A DNA stretch of 64,000 bases from DASSUW01 sp963844205 (GTDB lineage: Bacteria; Actinomycetota; Thermoleophilia; Solirubrobacterales; Solirubrobacteraceae): positions 806,001-870,000 of the forward strand of contig CAWJNK010000014.1 in the NCBI GenBank assembly GCA_963844205.1, in the 5' to 3' direction. Of this stretch, positions 1-8,917 are shown in pieces. The position numbers and the translations under genes are program-made. The notes below the pieces were generated by a model, which saw only the letters and a list, made by a program, of their open reading frames with translations, was not told the origin of the DNA and searched no databases. Each line of letters opens with the position of its first letter. Positions within the stretch are counted from its first letter, which is position 1.

Positions 1-129
1 ACGACCGCCCGCGAGGGCAACGGCCTGACCGGCATGCGTGAACGGGCGCAAGCACTCGGCGGCAGCTTCGAGGCCGGCTCCGCGCCACAGGGCGGCTTCC
101 GCGTCCACGCCGTGCTCCCGGCCCGATGA
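1..129 (+). CDS. Sensor histidine kinase, C-terminal end only (partial)
   Basis: Only the last 42 codons are in the window. They read as the end of a HATPase_c domain of the NarL-type kinase family, with the segment GNGLTGMRERAQALGGSFEA followed by a final beta strand. Such kinases autophosphorylate on His and pass the phosphate to a LuxR-type regulator. The stop codon overlaps the start of the following response regulator gene (ATGA), so the two form a two-component operon. The sensing part and the phosphorylated His lie outside the window, so the signal is unknown. Confidence 0.85.
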   Translation, partial: TTAREGNGLTGMRERAQALGGSFEAGSAPQGGFRVHAVLPAR

Positions 130-806
130 CCCGCGTCGTCCTCGTCGACGACCAGGCGCTCGTCCGCGGCGGGCTCAGGGCGCTGCTCGAGGCCGAGCCG
201 GACCTCGAGGTGGTCGGCGAGGCCGCCGACGGCGAGGCCGCGGTCGAGGCGGTCAAGACCCGCAAGCCCGACGTCGTGCTGATGGACATCCGCATGCCGG
301 GCGTCGACGGGCTCGAGGCCACACGAAGGATCGCTGCCGACCCCGCCCTCCAGCACGTCAAGGTCCTCGTCCTCACCACCTTCGAGATCGACGAGTACGT
401 GTTCGAGGCGCTCCGAGCCGGAGCGTCGGGCTTCCTGCTCAAGGACGAGGAGCCGACCGAGCTGCTCAGAGCCGTCCGCGTCGTCGCCGGCGGCGAGTCC
501 CTGCTCTCCCCCAGCGTCACCCGCCGGGTTGTCGAGACGTTCGCGACCGGCCCCCAGCCGAACGCCCCCGCCCGCGCACGACTGGAAGAGCTGACCGACC
601 GCGAGCGGGAGATCGTCGCGCTCGTCGGCACCGGCCTCTCCAACCAGGAGATCGCCGAGCACCTCGTGATCTCCCCCGCCACCGCCCGCACCCACGTCTC
701 GCGGGCCATGCTCAAGCTCAACGCCCGCGACCGCGCGCAGCTCGTCGTCTTCGCGTACGAGACAGGGCTCGTAGCGCCGGGCCAGGGCGTACGCCGAGAC
801 GCGTAG
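126..806 (+). CDS. NarL/LuxR-family response regulator
   Basis: 226 aa, the usual length for this family. The REC domain spans about residues 3-120, with the acidic pair in LVDDQ near the N-terminus, the phospho-acceptor Asp54 in VLMDIRMPG, and the conserved Lys in GFLLKDEEP. A LuxR-type HTH covers about 155-215 (LTDREREIVALVGTGLSNQE). It is translationally coupled to the preceding kinase by ATGA. The next gene is an MMPL transporter about 60 bp downstream, which this pair may control; that link is inference from position only. Confidence 0.93.
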   Translation: MTRVVLVDDQALVRGGLRALLEAEPDLEVVGEAADGEAAVEAVKTRKPDVVLMDIRMPGVDGLEATRRIAADPALQHVKVLVLTTFEIDEYVFEALRAGASGFLLKDEEPTELLRAVRVVAGGESLLSPSVTRRVVETFATGPQPNAPARARLEELTDREREIVALVGTGLSNQEIAEHLVISPATARTHVSRAMLKLNARDRAQLVVFAYETGLVAPGQGVRRDA

Positions 807-864
807 CCCAAGAGCCGCTCGCCGCCCGACGACGAATCGGCCGCCAAAGCCGACCATCAATGGC

Positions 865-2902
865 ATGCCAACCAAGACTCGTCTCGGCCGTCTGGCCGAC
901 CTCGCCTACCGCCGCCGCGGCCGCATGGTGCTCGCCTGGATCGCCGCGCTGGCGGCGGTCATCGCCATCACCCCCGCCCTCGCGGGCGACTCCGACGCCG
1001 ACTTCGGGACCAAGGGCTCCGAGTCCGAGCAGGTCGCCCAGCTCCTCACCGACAGGACCGGCCGCAGCGGCGAGTTCGTCACCGTCGCATACGACGGCGC
1101 CGACACCCCCGGTGCACAAAAGCGCATCGACACCTTCCTCGCCCAGGCCGGGCGCCTGCCCGGCATCGGCCAAGCGCGAGGGCACCCGCACGTCGCCCGA
1201 CGGCACGATCGCCGTGACCCAGCTCGAGCTCACCCGCCGCGGCTGGGACGTGCCGACGCAGACCGGCAAGGACCTGATCCGCCTCGCCGACGAGCACAGC
1301 ACCTCCAACGTCCACATCGCCCTCGGCGGACCGGTGATCAACAACGCCGAGGACGGCGGCAGCCCCGAGGGCCTCGGCCTCCTCGCCGCCGCGGTGATCC
1401 TCCTGATCGCGTTCGGCTCGATCGTCGCGGCCGGCCTCCCGCTCGCCGTCGCGCTGTTCGGCCTCGGCATCTCGGCGTCGCTGATCGGCGTGCTCGCCGC
1501 CGTCGTCGACGTGCCGGACTTCGCGCCCGCCGTGGCTGGGCTGATCGGCATCGGCGTCGGCGTCGACTACGCGCTGCTCGTGCTCACCCGCTTCCGCGCC
1601 GCGCTCGAGCGCACGACACCACGCGACGCCATCGTCGAGGCCGTCGAGACCGCCGGCCGCAGCGTCCTCATCGCCGGCACCACCGTGCTCATCTCGGTCA
1701 ACGGCCTGTTCCTGATGGGCGTGAGCTACCTGCAGGGCGTCGCGCTCTCCACGAGCCTCGCGGTGCTCGTGATGATGGCCGCGTCGGTGACGCTGCTCCC
1801 CGCCCTGCTGGCATTCGCCGGCACGAAGGTCAACCGGCTGCGGATCCCCGGCCTCGGCCGCGGCTCGCTCACCAGCGATCACACGCCGGCCGCGCGCTGG
1901 AGCCGGATCGTCCAGCGACGGCCGGTCATCGCCCTCGTAGCCGCCAGCGCCGCCGTGCTCGCGCTGAGCGCCCCGGTGCTGGACCTGCGGCTCGGCTTCC
2001 CGGACGCCGGCAACGACCGCGAGGGCACGCCGACCCGCACCGCCTACGACATGGTCAGCCGCGGGTTCGGGCCGGGAGCCAACGGGCCGTTGCTCGTCGT
2101 GTCAGAGGACGAGCAGGCGCTCCAGCAGGCCGAAAGCCAGATCCGCCAGACGCCCGGCGTCGCGTTCGTCGCAACAAACCGCGGCGTGATGACCGTCGTC
2201 CCCACCACCACGCCGCAGGCCCCGGAGACGGCCGACCTCGTCGACCGCCTGCGCGCCGAGCTCCCCGCGCCGGTCCTGGTCGGCGGCACGACCGCCGCGT
2301 TCGTGGACCAGGCCGAGCTGGTCTCCGCTCGCCTGCCGCTGTTCATCGCGGGCGTCGTCGGCCTGAGCTTCCTGCTCCTGCTCGCGGCGTTCCGCTCGCC
2401 GCTGATCGCGCTCAAGGCGGGCGTTATGAACCTGCTCTCGGTGGGCGCCGCCTACGGCGTCATCAGCCTCTTCGCGCAGGGCGGCTGGGCCGGAGAGCTG
2501 ATCGGCATCGACACGGCGACGCCGGTCGCCCCGTTCATCCCCGTGATGATGTTCGCGATCCTCTTCGGCTTGAGCATGGACTACGAGGTGTTCCTGCTCA
2601 GCCGCGTCCGGGAGGAGTACCTGCGCCACGGCGACACCGCCAAGGCGGTCTCCGAGGGCCTGGCCCGGACCGCCCGCGTCATCACGGCCGCGGCGGCGAT
2701 CATGGTCGCGGTCTTCCTCGCGTTCGTCAGCTCGCCCGAGCCGTTCCTGAAGCTGCTCGGCGTCGGCATGGCGACCGCGATCCTGGTCGACGCCACGGTC
2801 GTGCGGATGGTCCTCGTGCCCGCGCTGATGCAGCTCGTCGGCCGCGCGAACTGGTGGATCCCGGCGTGGCTGGACCGCGCGCTGCCGGCGCTCACACGCT
2901 GA
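865..2902 (+). pseudogene. MMPL/RND-family membrane transporter with an apparent frameshift
   Basis: The N-terminus (from ATG 865) reads as an MMPL protein: a cytoplasmic start, a first membrane helix and a periplasmic domain up to LPGIGQ near position 1170. The match then jumps to the next forward frame (from about SPDGTIAVTQLEL) and continues to the stop at 2902. It has the usual helix-rich MMPL blocks, with GIGVGVDYALLVLTRFR and FGLSMDYEVFLLSRVREE as the conserved helix-4/helix-10 Asp-Tyr motifs. So one extra base, or two missing, lies at about 1160-1190. Both frames are otherwise open and codon-biased, so the lesion is very recent or a sequencing error. Intact, it would be a ~680-aa exporter of lipids or small hydrophobic molecules. 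It ends 11 bp inside the convergent neighbour. Confidence 0.85.
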
Positions 2903-5306
2903 CGGCGGCGGGAAGCGGCAGCGGCCGTCCCAGCAGGTAGCCCTGGCCCAGCTCGCAGCCGAGCTCGGCCAGGGTTTCCCGCTGGTCCTCGCGCTCGATC
3001 CCCTGGGCGACGACCTCGAGCCCGAACACCGACCCCAGCTGCACGACCATCGAGAGCACCGCGCGGTCGTGCCCCGCGCGGCCGGCGCCGTCCACGAACG
3101 GGCGCGCGATCTTGAGGATGTCGACCGGCCGCTCCTGCAGCAGCTCGACCGCGTGGCGCCCCGTGCCGAAGTCGTCGAACGCGATCCGGACGCCGATCGT
3201 GCGCAGCGCCGCGATCCCCTCGAGCGGGGCGGCGGCCAGCGCGCGCTCGGACAGCTCGAGCACGAGCCGGGCCGGGTCGAGCCCGGTCGACTCGAGCACG
3301 TCGCACACCGTTCCCGCGTTGAGGCCCGCGAGGTTCACGTGGACGGCCGGCACCGCGCCGCGGGCGGCCGCCGAGCATGCCTGGAAGAGCATCTCGCGGT
3401 CGACCTCGGCGGCCAGGTCGCTGTCCGCCTCCCGCACGAACGACGCGGCGCCGAGCAGCCCGAGCCGCGGGTGCCGCCAGCGCGCGAGCGCCTCGACCGC
3501 GACCAGCCCGTCGTCGCCCAGGCCCACGATCGGCTGGAAGTGGGCGATCAGCTCGCCGCGCCGGAGCGCCTCGGCCAGCTCGTCGCGGCCGGTGGGGGCT
3601 TCGCCCGCGGGGGTCATCTCCGGGAACCAGACCCGCATCTGGTTCTTGCCGGCCTCCTTGGCGCGGTACATCGCGGTGTCGGACCGGTGCAGGAGCGCGC
3701 CCGCGTCCAAGGAGCCCGCCGCCGCGGTCGCGATGCCTACGCTCGAGCGCACCCACAGCTCCTCGCCGTGGACCACGACGGGCTCGGCCAGCAGGTCGAG
3801 GATGCGGCCGGCAACCTGCTCGCCGTGGTGGTCGTCGACGTCCTCGAGCAGGACCGCGAACTCGTCGCCGCCCATCCGCGCCGCGACGTCGCCCGGCCGC
3901 ACCGACGCCTCGATCCGCCCCGCCGCGGCCACCAGCACCGCGTCGCCGGCCGCGTGGCCGGCGCTGTCGTTGATCGCCTTGAAGTCGTCGAGGTCGAGGA
4001 ACAGCACGGTCGCCATGCCGGACGGCCGCTCGAGCGAGGCCTCGACGCGACGCAGGAACAGCGTGCGGTTGGCGAGCCCGGTGAGCGGGTCGCTCTGCGC
4101 CTGGCGCTCGAGCCGGTCCAGCTCGAGCGAGAGGCCGGCGTGGGCGGCGAGCGCCTCGAACAGCCGTAGGTCCTCGTCGGTGAACGAGTCGGTGGCCCCG
4201 ATCCGGTCGCCGAGCACCATCACGCCGACGAGCCGCGTCTCGCCGCGCACCGGTGCGACCAGCGCCTGCTCGATGCCGCGCTCCTCCAGGTACCGGCCCA
4301 ACTCGGCCTCGCAGCGCTCGCGCTCCACCTGCACGGCGCCGTCGTGCTCGACGGCGACCCGCAACGCCGCCGCGTGCGCGTGCGCCATCGGCACCATCGC
4401 CTCCTCGTAGCCGTTCGGCCCGCGAGCCGTGCGCAGGGCGCCGACGTCGGGCTCCCCCGGCAGCAGCACCAGCTCCGCAGTCTTAACGCGGAAGCTCGAG
4501 CGCGTGCGGCGCAGGAGGTCGAGCAGCTCGGCCTCGAGCTCGCCGCCGCGAGAGAGTCGCCGCGTGACGCCGTAGAGGAACTCGAGGCTCTGGTGCTTGG
4601 CGCGCTCGGACACCCACGCCCGGTACGCGAGGAGCAGGATCGCGGCGGGCGGGATGAGCAGCCAGCTCGCGCGCAGGTCGTGGGCGACGATGGTGGCGCC
4701 CGACAGCGCGACGCTCGTGTTCGTGACCGCGACCAGCAGGTCGGCGCCGAGCATCCCCGCGAGCTTGCGCGAGCGGATCGACCCCTCGGAGAGCCCGATC
4801 GCGCAGAAGACCAGCACCGCGCCGGTCAGCGAGGCCGCGAACACGGCGAGGACGGTGGCGAGCCACACCATCGGACCGATCTCCGCGGGCGCGGGCGCGA
4901 GCGCGTGCAGCACGATCGTCGCCAGCGCCGCCGTGAGCGCGAACTGGGAAAGATTGAAGGCCAGCCGCACCGGGCTCTGGCCGCGCGTCCAGAGCAGGAC
5001 GATCGCAGGGCCGACGACCATCGCGATCACGAGGTCGCTCGGCTGCGCCAGCAACAGGCCGAGCACGAGCGGCAGCTCGGAGAGCGACAGCGAGTGCGCG
5101 CTCCCGCGCACGTGCGCGTGGATCACGAACAGCTCGGTGCACGCGAAGCCGGCGGCCAGCGCCCACCAGGGGATGCGGACGCCGGCCTCGTAGGGCACGA
5201 GGTCCCGCACGACCTGATGCCACAACACGAACGCCGCGACGGCGGTCGCGGCGATCAGCGCGGCAAGGGTGATACGCGTCAGTCGACCCACGTGGCTCCA
5301 GACCAT
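2892..5306 (-). CDS. Membrane GAF-GGDEF-EAL protein (c-di-GMP synthesis/hydrolysis)
   Basis: 804 aa from the start at 5306; an upstream extension would run deep into the subtilase gene. Residues 1-235 form about seven membrane helices, followed by a GAF domain (about 255-410), GGDEF (about 420-585) and EAL (about 600-800). The GGDEF site is intact (RMGGDEFAVLLED, near 477) and is preceded by an RxxD inhibition site (RPGD). The EAL site is intact too (VAVEALARW near 605, AFDDFGTG), but the usual LKID motif reads LKIA; the catalytic Lys is kept. Both activities are therefore possible. The gene overlaps the subtilase gene by 28 bp, so the two may be co-transcribed. Confidence 0.92.
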   Translation of the reverse strand: MVWSHVGRLTRITLAALIAATAVAAFVLWHQVVRDLVPYEAGVRIPWWALAAGFACTELFVIHAHVRGSAHSLSLSELPLVLGLLLAQPSDLVIAMVVGPAIVLLWTRGQSPVRLAFNLSQFALTAALATIVLHALAPAPAEIGPMVWLATVLAVFAASLTGAVLVFCAIGLSEGSIRSRKLAGMLGADLLVAVTNTSVALSGATIVAHDLRASWLLIPPAAILLLAYRAWVSERAKHQSLEFLYGVTRRLSRGGELEAELLDLLRRTRSSFRVKTAELVLLPGEPDVGALRTARGPNGYEEAMVPMAHAHAAALRVAVEHDGAVQVERERCEAELGRYLEERGIEQALVAPVRGETRLVGVMVLGDRIGATDSFTDEDLRLFEALAAHAGLSLELDRLERQAQSDPLTGLANRTLFLRRVEASLERPSGMATVLFLDLDDFKAINDSAGHAAGDAVLVAAAGRIEASVRPGDVAARMGGDEFAVLLEDVDDHHGEQVAGRILDLLAEPVVVHGEELWVRSSVGIATAAAGSLDAGALLHRSDTAMYRAKEAGKNQMRVWFPEMTPAGEAPTGRDELAEALRRGELIAHFQPIVGLGDDGLVAVEALARWRHPRLGLLGAASFVREADSDLAAEVDREMLFQACSAAARGAVPAVHVNLAGLNAGTVCDVLESTGLDPARLVLELSERALAAAPLEGIAALRTIGVRIAFDDFGTGRHAVELLQERPVDILKIARPFVDGAGRAGHDRAVLSMVVQLGSVFGLEVVAQGIEREDQRETLAELGCELGQGYLLGRPLPLPAAVSV

Positions 5307-6481
5307 CGTCGGCCAGACCAGCGCCGGCCGGACCAGCGGCGACCCGACCACTGGGCGCCGCCGGCCGCGAACTCGTGGCCGTCCTTGAGGGCGCGATCGA
5401 GGAGGCGGTGGTTGACGACCGCCGGCGGCCAGGTCTGGCGCGCGGCCTCGGCGGACGGCACGGCGGCGTTCAGCGACCGCTTGAGGTCCACACGGCCGGC
5501 GCCGTCGGCTCGCCGCGGGTCCGGGAGGTCGACCGCGCCGGCGATCAGCAGTGCCTTGAGCTGGTCGGGCGTCAGTTGCGGGCGGACGGAGAGCAGCCGC
5601 GCGGCGAGGCCGGTGACGACGGCGGCGGCCTGCGACGTGCCGTTGCCGCGGAAGTAGGCGCTCCCCACGCGCGCCTCGGGATACTCGAGGTCGAGCGCGG
5701 AGCCGGCCACCCGCAGCGACACCATCGCGGTGCCGGGGGCGACGACGTCGGGCGAGCGGAAGTCGCTGCGGCTCGAGAAGTCGGCGACGCGGTCGTCGGC
5801 GGGATCGGGCGTGGAATGCGTGTCGGTCGCGCCGGCGGCGATCACGTACGGGTCGGCGGCCGGGAGGTCCAGCCGCTGCGCCTCGGTGCCGTTGTTGCCG
5901 GCGGCCGCCACGACCGCGATGCCCTCGCGCCACAGCTGCTCGACCGCCCACGCGAGGACGTCGCGGCGGTAGCCGCCACGGTCCTCGACCCCGAGCGAGA
6001 TGTTGACGACGCGGATGTTGAGGCCGTTCGCCGTGCGGTTGCGCCTGATCCAGTCGAGCGCCGCGAACACGCGCGCGAGGCTGGTCTCGCCGTCGCTCCC
6101 GGCCACCTTGATGCTGACCAGGCGGGCGCCAGGCGCCACGCCGGCGAAGCCGGTGATCGGATCGCGGCCGGCGATCAGGCCCGCGAGGTGCGTGCCGTGG
6201 CCGAACGTGTCGAGCGTCGAGAGACGGCGGTTGCCACTCTCCGACGAGAAGTCAGGGCCGTAGACGACGCGGCCGGGCTGCGCCAGGCCGCCGACGGGCA
6301 CGACACCGGAGTCGACGAGCGCGACGTCCACGCCCGTGCCGTCGGCGGCGCCGAATGCGATGCCGGCCCCGCCGGCGATCCGTTCCATCGACCCCGCCGC
6401 AGCGGCGTCCTCCGCGTCCGCGCGCGCGCTGGCGGGGAGCATGAGAACGATGGCCGCCAGCCCGAGCGCCGCCGTGCGCAT
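5279..6481 (-). CDS. Secreted S8 (subtilisin-like) serine peptidase with WSG repeats at the C-terminus
   Basis: 400 aa from ATG 6481, chosen because it places a clean signal peptide at residues 1-22 (cleavage after ASARA). The catalytic triad is visible: Asp57 in VALVDSGV, His98 in GHGTH, Ser283 in GNGTSQAAA, with an oxyanion Asn in AAAGNNG. The last ~22 residues are a tandem five-residue unit (WSGRR three times, then WSGATW) encoded by near-identical 15-bp repeats. This resembles the Trp-rich repeat tails known on some extracellular actinobacterial S8 proteins, whose role is not established. The peptidase is secreted and may degrade proteins outside the cell. Confidence 0.92.
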   Translation of the reverse strand: MRTAALGLAAIVLMLPASARADAEDAAAAGSMERIAGGAGIAFGAADGTGVDVALVDSGVVPVGGLAQPGRVVYGPDFSSESGNRRLSTLDTFGHGTHLAGLIAGRDPITGFAGVAPGARLVSIKVAGSDGETSLARVFAALDWIRRNRTANGLNIRVVNISLGVEDRGGYRRDVLAWAVEQLWREGIAVVAAAGNNGTEAQRLDLPAADPYVIAAGATDTHSTPDPADDRVADFSSRSDFRSPDVVAPGTAMVSLRVAGSALDLEYPEARVGSAYFRGNGTSQAAAVVTGLAARLLSVRPQLTPDQLKALLIAGAVDLPDPRRADGAGRVDLKRSLNAAVPSAEAARQTWPPAVVNHRLLDRALKDGHEFAAGGAQWSGRRWSGRRWSGRRWSGATWVD

Positions 6482-6684
6482 GAGCTTGGGCCGTCCCCGT
6501 CCGTCCCAGCGGATTCCGTACCGAATCGTCACACGGTTCCTTCCGTTGGCGGCCTGAAGTAATGCCGCGTGCAACCGGTATCGGCATCGCCCACTCGCGG
6601 CTCAGACGGACATACGTCCACACTTGCCGATGCCGCTCCGCTGTCGTACGGTCACGGGTGCCCTCACGCGATCGGGAGGTCCTC

Positions 6685-7224
6685 ATGCCGGACGGAAGCG
6701 CAGCCACCGCCGAGGCGCACGGCATCGCCGCCGTGACCGCCTTCCTCGAGACCGAGGGGGTGCGACACGAGATCGTCGAGCACCGGCCGACCTTCAGTGC
6801 CGCCGCAGAGGCGCGGGCATCCGGAGCCGAGCCGCGTGAGGCCGCCAAGACGCTCGCGCTGCACGACCGCGACGGCTACCGGATGGCCGTCATCCCCGCC
6901 ACGCACCGGCTCGACCTGCACCGCATGCGCGAGGTGCTCGGCGCCACCAGCCACCTCCGGCTGGCGACCGAGGAGGAGCTCGAGCGCGATTTCCCGATGT
7001 TCGACGTCGGGGCGATGCCGCCGCTCGGGCCGATGATGCCGATGCCCGAGGTCGTCGACGTCCACCTGCTCTACCACGAGCGCATCCTGTGCGCGGGCGG
7101 CGACCACAGGCACTCGCTGCGGCTCGACCCGCGCGACCTGATACGGGTGTGCGAGCCGCGCGTGGCGAGCCTGTGCGAGTCGCCGGACGGCCAGAGCCGG
7201 TTCCGCGACCTCCCGCGGATCTAG
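6685..7224 (+). CDS. YbaK/prolyl-tRNA-editing-type deacylase
   Basis: 179 aa from ATG 6685, which is preceded by GGGAGG five bases upstream; longer starts lack this. The fold signature of the YbaK/ProX editing family is present, including the conserved Lys in REAAKTLAL and a Gly/Pro-rich loop (GAMPPLG). Family members hydrolyse mischarged aminoacyl-tRNA, for example Cys- or Ala-tRNA(Pro), in the cytoplasm. Exact substrate specificity cannot be read from the sequence. It stands alone, and its stop overlaps that of azlD on the other strand. Confidence 0.85.
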   Translation: MPDGSAATAEAHGIAAVTAFLETEGVRHEIVEHRPTFSAAAEARASGAEPREAAKTLALHDRDGYRMAVIPATHRLDLHRMREVLGATSHLRLATEEELERDFPMFDVGAMPPLGPMMPMPEVVDVHLLYHERILCAGGDHRHSLRLDPRDLIRVCEPRVASLCESPDGQSRFRDLPRI

Positions 7225-7532
7225 ACCAGGCGCAGGCCCGCGGTCACGGCCGCGGCGACCAGGACGACGACGATCATCGGCAGCCGCGCGAGCAGCGCGA
7301 CGCCCGCGGCCAGCAGGCCGGCGGCGGTTTCGTCGATCGAGAGCGTGCGCTCGGTGCCGCCGAAGGTGTCGACCACCACGAGCGCGGCGAGCAGGCTCGG
7401 CGCCAGCCGGGCGACCACGGAGGCCATGTGCGGCGGCAGGTCGCGCCCGCCGAGCGCGATCGGGCCGACGGACTTGATGAGGACGGTGCCCACCGTGAGG
7501 AGGGCGATCGTGATCCAGACCGTGGTCGTCAT
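7221..7532 (-). CDS. azlD: AzlD-type small subunit of a branched-chain amino acid exporter
   Basis: 103 aa with three to four hydrophobic helices, typical of AzlD. AzlD pairs with the larger AzlC to export branched-chain amino acids or analogues such as azaleucine. The start overlaps the stop of azlC by four bases (ATGA), so the two are co-translated. Identification rests on size, hydrophobicity, the conserved GRDLPP segment and the adjacent azlC. Confidence 0.9.
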   Translation of the reverse strand: MTTTVWITIALLTVGTVLIKSVGPIALGGRDLPPHMASVVARLAPSLLAALVVVDTFGGTERTLSIDETAAGLLAAGVALLARLPMIVVVLVAAAVTAGLRLV

Positions 7533-8296
7533 CGCGACCTCAGCCCGAGCAGCGCGGCGGCCGACGCGGCGACGACGGGGATCCCGGGCGGCGTGAACGG
7601 GATCAGGACGAGCGCGATGGCCGCGCCGAGCACGGCGCTGGCGACCATCGAGCGGTCACGCAGTTCCTCGGCGAGCAGCGCGAGGTAGAACGCGGGGAAG
7701 ATCGCGTCGAGCCCGAGCGCCGCGGGGTCGCCGAGCAGCGCGCCGCCGAGCGCGCCGATGGCGGTGCCGATCCACCAGGCCGCCGCCTGCGGGATCGTGG
7801 CGCCCATCATCTTCAGGCGGTCGAACGTGCCGTCGCCGCGGTTGGCGATCACCCACGACCCGTCGACCATCGTCTGGGCTTCGGCGGCGCGCTGGAGCGG
7901 GCCGCCGTGAAGCGCGGGCGCGACGGCCAGGCCCATCGGGAGGAAGCGGGTATTGATGAGCAGGCCCGCGGAGACGGCGGACGCGAGGCCGCCGCCGGCG
8001 ATGAGGATGCTCACGGACGCGAACTGGGCGGCGCCGCCGAAGACGAGGATCGACATCGCGATCGCCGCCACCGCGCCCATGAGGGGCTCGGCGAGGACGC
8101 CGAACGACATCCCGATCGCGAGTGTGGGGAGCACGAAGGGGAGCGCCGCCTTGACGCCGTCAACGAGGCGGGGCGGGGCGTCTTGCGGGGCGCCGCCGGG
8201 CGCCGGGTTGCCGGCCTCGTCGACCGCCGGGCCGAGCGGATCGTCGCGCGGCTCGCTCAGAACCTCGTCCTCGGTTGATACCTGCAAAGCGTGCAT
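7529..8296 (-). CDS. azlC: AzlC-family branched-chain amino acid permease
   Basis: 255 aa from ATG 8296. A GTG 18 bp further upstream is also open, but it would put coding sequence over a palindrome that contains the likely -10 box. After a ~45-residue hydrophilic tail come helices with AzlC-type motifs, including LAIGMSFGVLAEP and FGGAAQFASV. It exports branched-chain amino acids together with AzlD. The sequence TATAAC-N6-ATG on this strand suggests a leaderless transcript. The divergent CGNR regulator may control it; this is inference from arrangement. Confidence 0.88.
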   Translation of the reverse strand: MHALQVSTEDEVLSEPRDDPLGPAVDEAGNPAPGGAPQDAPPRLVDGVKAALPFVLPTLAIGMSFGVLAEPLMGAVAAIAMSILVFGGAAQFASVSILIAGGGLASAVSAGLLINTRFLPMGLAVAPALHGGPLQRAAEAQTMVDGSWVIANRGDGTFDRLKMMGATIPQAAAWWIGTAIGALGGALLGDPAALGLDAIFPAFYLALLAEELRDRSMVASAVLGAAIALVLIPFTPPGIPVVAASAAALLGLRSR

Positions 8297-8300
8297 GGCG

Positions 8301-8335
8301 GTGTTATAACACACCCAATCGAGTTATGCTAGTAT
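8301..8335. promoter_or_regulatory. Back-to-back leaderless promoters for azlC and the CGNR gene
   Basis: The palindrome GTGTTATAACAC (8301-8312) contains TATAAC on the minus strand, exactly six bases before the azlC ATG at 8296. On the plus strand TAGTAT (8330-8335) lies exactly six bases before the ATG at 8342. A TANNNT box six to seven bases before the start is typical of actinobacterial leaderless promoters. No Shine-Dalgarno sequence precedes either start. The palindrome could also be an operator. Confidence 0.6.
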
Positions 8336-8341
8336 GAATTC

Positions 8342-8917
8342 ATGAGGCAGCCGCTCGAAGAGCCGGGAGACCGGTCGCCCGCCCCGGGGCCGCTCCGGCT
8401 CGTCCAGCTCTTCGTCAACACGAACGACCTCGAGACGGGGCCCGACCTGATTCCGGACGCTCCGGCCCTCCGCGACTGGCTCCACGACCGGGGGGTGCTC
8501 GCCGCCGACCATCCCGTGACGGAGGACGACCACACGCGCGCGATCGAGCTGCGCGAGGCGATCCGAGAGCTCGTGTCGGCGCACGCCGGCCTGCCTCACG
8601 ACCCAGCCGCCGCCGACGTCGTCAACGCCGCGGGCGCCCGCGCGGGCCTGCGCCCGGTCCTCGACGATCCCGCGACGCGGTTCGAGCCGGCGGCGCCGGG
8701 CGTCGACGGCGCGCTCGGAAGGATCGTCGCAGCGATCCACGAGGCCACCGCCGACGGCACGTGGTCGCGCCTGAAGGCGTGCGAGCGCGACGTCTGCCGC
8801 TGGGCGTTCTACGACCACTCGAAGAACCACTCGAGCCACTGGTGCTCGATGGCGGTCTGCGGCCAGCGGGAGAAGAACCGCCGTGCCTACCGCCGGCGCC
8901 GCGCCGCCGCCCGTTAG
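8342..8917 (+). CDS. CGNR zinc-finger (ABATE-domain) transcriptional regulator
   Basis: 191 aa, normal for the family. The N-terminal ~130 residues match the ABATE domain (LVQLFVNTND... DLIPD... LRDWL). The C-terminal zinc finger has four Cys in the pattern C-x4-C ... WCSMAVCGQR, followed by a basic helix (KNRRAYRRRR) thought to bind DNA. The signature CGNR is CGQR here, an Asn to Gln change. The stop codon is formed by the first three bases of a 166-bp hairpin element. It is divergent from azlCD. Confidence 0.88.
   Translation: MRQPLEEPGDRSPAPGPLRLVQLFVNTNDLETGPDLIPDAPALRDWLHDRGVLAADHPVTEDDHTRAIELREAIRELVSAHAGLPHDPAAADVVNAAGARAGLRPVLDDPATRFEPAAPGVDGALGRIVAAIHEATADGTWSRLKACERDVCRWAFYDHSKNHSSHWCSMAVCGQREKNRRAYRRRRAAAR

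Noticed and set aside
7845..8278. Plus-strand frames opposite azlC
   Set aside because: Arg/Glu/His-rich shadow; AzlC helices on the minus strand are clear.
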